A DNA stretch of 64,000 nucleotides from Acanthosepion lycidas (taxonomy: Eukaryota; Mollusca; Cephalopoda; Sepiida; Sepiidae): positions 22,501 through 86,500 of the forward strand of contig CAWVQA010000061.1 in assembly GCA_963932145.1 (NCBI GenBank). The letters run 5' to 3'. The notes beneath the pieces were generated by a model. It did not search any database and was not told the DNA's origin. It worked only from the letters and a program-made list of their open reading frames with translations. This document shows, piece by piece, positions 60,153 through 64,000 of this stretch; position 1 is the first letter of the stretch, and every line of letters starts with the position of its first letter. Both the position numbers and the translations under genes were made by a program.

Positions 60153-60784
60153 CTACCGAGATTTGGGGTTCTTCACCCTTCTTGATCTCATCTTCCGAGG
60201 TGGTCCCTGCTCAACCTCTAACCTTCCCTCTGTGTTTAATTCCCGTCCAGGAGGTGTTTTGTCCTCTTCTTCCTCCCCTGATTCTTCCTTCTGTTTAGAG
60301 TCCTAGCCTTGGACGTCTTTAATACCTCCTGACTCTATGTCTAGATCTCTCCTGTTCCTTAGCTTTTCCTTCAGCTGGGAAAGGGGTATTTGATCCTCTT
60401 CCTCCCACTCGCTGGGCCCTTCGTCCTGTTCAGAGTCTTTTTAGAGCCCTTGGCTGCTTGATTGGATCTCCTCGTCTTTCTCTTCCTTTCCTTTGGACAT
60501 GGGGGTGCGATGGCGACCTCGCAGGGTCTTTTCTGCACCGATTCAGTCGACGACTGAACACCGCTGATATCCGCCGAGGGTTCCAACCCCGTCACTCGGA
60601 TCGCTTCGTCTATCTGGCCAAGTCGATCTTTCTCCTCATTTTCTTCGGAATCTTCCTCCGTCTCCATTTCTTCCGGCTCAACCAGAGTTACCCTCCTTGT
60701 CCTTGTCTTCTTAGGCCTCGGCTCGCTCATTTCCAGGTTAGCTATTTCAGCCTTCTCTGGATCATTGGCATGGACCCTCCTTGC
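60153..60784 (-). pseudogene. Gypsy 7 pol C-terminal tail
   Basis: After a nonsense codon at about 60,785 the integrase frame stays open to 60,371: first a short linker, then acidic stretches (EEMETEEDSEENEEKD) and basic stretches (KERKRKTRRSNQ). A frameshift then leads to a second acidic/basic frame ending at 60,153 (EESGEEEEDKTPPG; RKMRSRRVKN). No known domain. The basic clusters look like nuclear localisation or nucleic-acid-binding signals, which is inference. Confidence 0.6.
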
Positions 60785-61627
60785 TCATCCTGCCACTTGA
60801 TCCCATATTACATATGATACTGGACCCGTCTGCTCTACTATCCGGTAGTACGGTTCCCATCTTTGGTCCAGCTTTCCTTCTCTCTGGTGGATTTTATAGT
60901 AGACAGGGTCTCCAACCTTCAATTCTACTACCTTTCTTTCAGCATTCCCTCTCTCATTTCTTTTCTTCTGGGCCCTCTTTATTCTTCTTCTGGCCTGAAC
61001 AAATATTTTATGTTGTTGTTCTAGCAACAGCTGATGATGATCTTCTCCCATATACTTTCTTCGGGGCTTCAATAGGTTATCAACAGGCAGGACCACGTCT
61101 CTGCCAAACAACATAAAGTAAGGAGAAAATCTGGAGGTTTCGTTTATCGTAAACCTCACGGCCGCCAGAGCCTGTGTCAAATACAAGTCCCAGTTTCCAG
61201 TGTTCTCTCTGACCAGCTTGGCCAATACATCTCCCAAGGTTCTATGAAACCTTTCCACTTTAGCATTTCCTTGTGGGTGATATGGAGATGTTTTTACATG
61301 CTCTATATTCGAACCTGTCAGCACTTCTCTCATTATGCTGTTTACATTCTCCGTGCCATTATCTGTTACCAACTGCACAGGGGCGCCATACCTAGGGAAG
61401 ATTTCACTTATTATCAAACCGGCCACAGTTCTAGCCTTCTTGTCTGGTACTGCAAATGCCTCAGGCCAATTTGTTAGCCAATCGACAAAACTTACTATGT
61501 AGTTGTTTCCCTGCGCAGTTTCCCCATATGGTCCTGATACATCCATACTCACTTTCTCGAAGTGGAAGTTCGGCACGTCCGTCTCCTCCATGGTGCCATT
61601 TCCTGCCTTCTGCTCTGCGACTGGCAC
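60785..61627 (-). pseudogene. Gypsy 7 integrase core and C-terminal domain (intact frame of 280 codons)
   Basis: The catalytic triad is complete: SMDVSGPYG (first D, near residue 29), VTDNGTENV (second D, near 88) and GNAKVERFHRTL (E, near 124). The C-terminal part has VGDPVYYKIHQREGKL and WEPYYRIVEQTGPVSYV, the GPY/F-type module. The N-terminal zinc head is in another frame upstream, so a frameshift at about 61,560-61,625 separates them. The frame ends at a nonsense codon (TGA). It would insert element DNA into the genome if joined. Confidence 0.85.
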
Positions 61628-62170
61628 ACTACGCAGCTCCGAACATAGTTAGTGACCTCTCCGTACAATTTGGGCCAATAGTACTTTCTTCCTATTAGAT
61701 TACATGTCCTATCAATTCCCATGTGACCTAACCTCTCGTGGCACTGTTCCAATACCTCTGGTCTTAAACTTTTGGGCACATACAACTTGGGCTTGACTTC
61801 TTCATCCCTGCCTGAGAGATAATACAGCCTTTCCTCTATTATGGCATACTTGGTGGTCTCTCCTGCCTTCACCTTTTCTCTCAGGGCAGCTATTTCACTG
61901 TCTGCCTGCTCCTTCTCAATTCCTTCTGTCCAGTAGGGATCGGTTATTATCTGTGTGTCCCCTTCTTCGTCCGATTCTAACATAGGGCGATCTTTTAGCT
62001 TATTAGAGTTAATTACTCCTATTCTATAGGCTTTATCATCTACTCCCTGCTCTACTTTTACAGATCTTTCTTCCAGTTGTTTCGGTATTCTTGAGAGTAA
62101 ATCTGCGCACGTGTTTTCCTTCCCTGCCAAATACTCTATCTTACAGTGGTAGCCACTTAACTTAAGTGCC
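61549..62170 (-). pseudogene. Gypsy 7 RNase H end and integrase zinc head
   Basis: The frame continues RNase H beyond a TAG at about 62,173 (ENTCADLLSRIPK, the usual DxLSR motif) through an acidic linker to the zinc head (HERLGHMGIDRT; CVVCQSQS). It loses frame just before the integrase core. Confidence 0.82.
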
Positions 62171-62172
62171 CA

Positions 62173-62680
62173 CTATTGAATCTTATTATTTGTCCACTCT
62201 GCCTGCAATAGGTACTGCAGAGGTTTGTGGTCTGTTTTTACAGTAAAGACCGCACCATTCAAGTAGTAGTCCAGTTTTTGGAGAGCATACATGATAGCAT
62301 ATGCTTCTCTTTCTATTACTGGCCATCTCTGTTGTGTCTCTGAGAGCTTATGAGAGAGAAAGTATATCGGTACTTCCTCTGGTATGCCTGGCACTGGTCC
62401 TTCTTTATCGGGACACGGCTGGGTAAGAACTGCTCCTACACACTGCTCACTGGCATCAGTGTATAGTACCATGGGCTTGCTGAGGTCTGGGTACGTCAGC
62501 AGTGGGACGGCTGTCAACTGTTCTTTTAACGTATCAAATGCCTGTTGACAATCCTCTGTCCACTTGAACCTAGCGTATTTCTTCGTCAGGGCTACTAGTG
62601 GTATGGCAATTCTCGAAAATGCCGGGACGAAGCGTCGGTAGTAACCTCCTATAAAACCTCTTACCTGTCTCACTGTCGGT
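62173..62680 (-). pseudogene. Gypsy 7 RNase H
   Basis: RT connection (GFIGGYYRRFVPAFSRIA) then RNase H with its acidic residues: LYTDASEQCVGAVL, EREAYAIMYAL and VKTDHKPLQYLL. It starts in a frame displaced by the 41-bp duplication and ends at an in-frame TAG after WTNNKIQ, a site where a Gln codon would be expected. Confidence 0.85.
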
Positions 62681-62717
62681 AGTAACCTCCTATAAAACCT
62701 CTTACCTGTCTCACTGT
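62636..62717. repeat. 41-bp tandem duplication inside pol
   Basis: 62,636-62,676 and 62,677-62,717 are identical. Being 41 bp long, the second copy shifts the reading frame. Both RT and RNase H frames therefore carry the same peptide VRQVRGFIGGYYR at their junction. Confidence 0.97.
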
Positions 62718-63161
62718 CTTAGGTTCTGGCATTTTCCTTATGACTTTCACCTTATCCATGTCGGGTTTAATACCGTCTCCGTTTATAACAAAGCCCAAAT
62801 ATCTAGTCTCCTCCTTCAGAAACTGACACTTCGACAATTTCAATTTTAAGCCGTGTTTTCTTAACCTTCCCAACACTTGTTTTAGATGGAAAAAGTGTTG
62901 TTCTACTGTCTCCGAAAATATTAAGATATCGTCCAAATATGCCATGGCAAAGCTCTCGTATCCTCCTAACACTATTGACATCAGCTGTTGGAAGATTCCC
63001 GGGGCATTAGCTAAACCGAATGGCATCACCCTGAACTGAAACAGTCCTAGGTGACACGCAAATACGGCCTTCTCCTTGTCAGCCTCATCAAGGGCTACCT
63101 GCCAATACCCGGACCTCAAGTCCAACGTGGAGAAGTAATTTGCCTTCCCTAATAATGCCAA
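62670..63161 (-). pseudogene. Gypsy 7 RT palm and thumb
   Basis: FSTLDLRSGYWQVALDE (motif A), RVMPFGLANAPGIFQQLM (motif B) and MAYLDDILIFS (the intact YxDD) are all present, then the thumb (RKHGLKLKLSKCQF; YLGFVINGDGIKPD). Of all the RTs in the window this has the best preserved catalytic centre. Confidence 0.9.
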
Positions 63162-64000
63162 TATGTCATCATTAGTGGCAATGGCACCGCCAACGGCTTC
63201 GATATAGAATTCAGTCTCCTAAAATCTACACAAAAACGGTGCCCGCCATCTTTCTTACCTACTATTACGATTGGGAAGATCCAAGGGGAGATCGATCTTT
63301 CGATCATCCCAGCTTCCAACATCTCTTCTACTGCCTCTTCTACAAGGGGTCTTTTATGAATAGGTGTCCGGTAGGGTTTTAATTTCACAGGGGGGTGATC
63401 TCCGGTGTCGATTTTCATTTTGACTGTGTGGGTCTGGCCCAATTCCTTGTCTGACTGGGCTACCACATCTCGATTATCCCTCAGCAGACCTCCCACCCTG
63501 GTTCTAAATTGATCCGGTGCTAATATATCTTCGTCCACTATTCCTTCTGTTTGCTCTACAAGTTTTCTTCGTTCCTCTTCGAATCTCACCCGATTCAGAG
63601 TCCGTAGGGTTAGCGCTTTCCCTATCTCTTCCCCTCTCCTAACCTTTATAGTCTTTTGGGCCTGGTTCACCATCATAATGGGCACTAATTCAGCTGCCTC
63701 CACCACCGTCTCACACAGAGTTACCTCATTCTCTTCTAGGCCCTTCCCTTCCACAGGGACCAACTGCAGGGGTCCTTTTCCTATTTTCTTCCCTGACATT
63801 AACCTACCCTTTCCCGACACCGCCGTTCTAGGGGGTAGCTTTACATCTTCCTCCACCACTATTGTTATATCTTCTTCCGGTGGGCATCCCAATGGCGTTC
63901 TCTCGCCATTCACTATCAGCACAGTGAGGTTGAACTCTATCTGGGCCCTCTGGCTCCGGAGCCAATCTTCTCCCAAGATTGCCTCCGTACACAGGTCGGG
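63149..64000 (-). pseudogene. Gypsy 7 protease end and RT fingers (runs off the window)
   Basis: The minus-strand frame is open at the right edge. It starts within the protease end (AILGEDWLRSQRAQI, the family's ILGxDxL motif), then a linker of about 150 residues, then RT fingers (LKPYRTPIHKRPLVEEAVEE, SPWIFPIVIVGKKDGG, FCVDFRRLNSI). A frameshift at about 63,150-63,180 leads to the palm frame. Gag, the protease active site and the 5' LTR lie beyond position 64,000. Confidence 0.88.

Overview
The window is eukaryotic, AT-rich and packed with decayed transposable elements. I found no host gene, no functional RNA gene and nothing prokaryotic. The mix (Ty3/gypsy elements, Penelope-like elements, RTE-like, Tx1-like and R2-superfamily LINEs, a hAT transposase, mariner-type palindromic MITEs, a tRNA-derived SINE beside long TA/CA microsatellites) fits an invertebrate. 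A mollusc, perhaps a cephalopod, is my best guess. That is inference from element families, not from a marker gene.

Region by region. 1-18.6 kb is mostly non-coding AT-rich DNA. It holds a Tx1-like LINE remnant (5.76-7.03 kb), a 534-bp solo LTR (10,466-10,999) that split one copy of a dispersed repeat whose unsplit copy lies at 13.6 kb, and an R2-superfamily LINE remnant (15.37-17.66 kb). 18.6-28.7 kb is a plus-strand pile of three gypsy elements: one with 5' LTR, gag and pol and a solo LTR inside its protease; a second carrying zinc knuckles, protease, RT scraps and the integrase end; and a third cut by an 80-bp palindromic MITE. 28.7-37.2 kb is non-coding with hairpins and a 70-bp repeat pair. 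37.2-41.7 kb holds a Penelope-like RT, two SINE copies, an RTE-like LINE (all minus strand) and microsatellites. 41.9-46.04 kb is a plus-strand gypsy element with a clear 3' LTR.

47.5-54.3 kb is a nested stack on the minus strand. A hAT transposase was split by a gypsy element (47,947-51,922) that keeps both short LTRs, a polypurine tract and 5-bp target duplications. A MITE later entered one of those LTRs. Next to it lies another gypsy 3' half whose LTR is related to the solo LTR at 10.5 kb. From about 55.6 kb to the right edge is the most notable element: a minus-strand gypsy-type retrovirus-like element with protease/RT/RNase H/integrase, a long pol tail, an envelope gene with signal peptide, furin-type site and transmembrane anchor, a minisatellite, a polypurine tract and a long TATA-bearing LTR. 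Its 5' part lies beyond the window. It carries frameshifts, nonsense codons and a 41-bp tandem duplication, so this copy is inactive.

The elements do not work as one pathway. Within each, gag/pol (and env) would make a replication cycle, but every copy here is broken. What the window does preserve is relative ages, through target duplications and paired empty sites.
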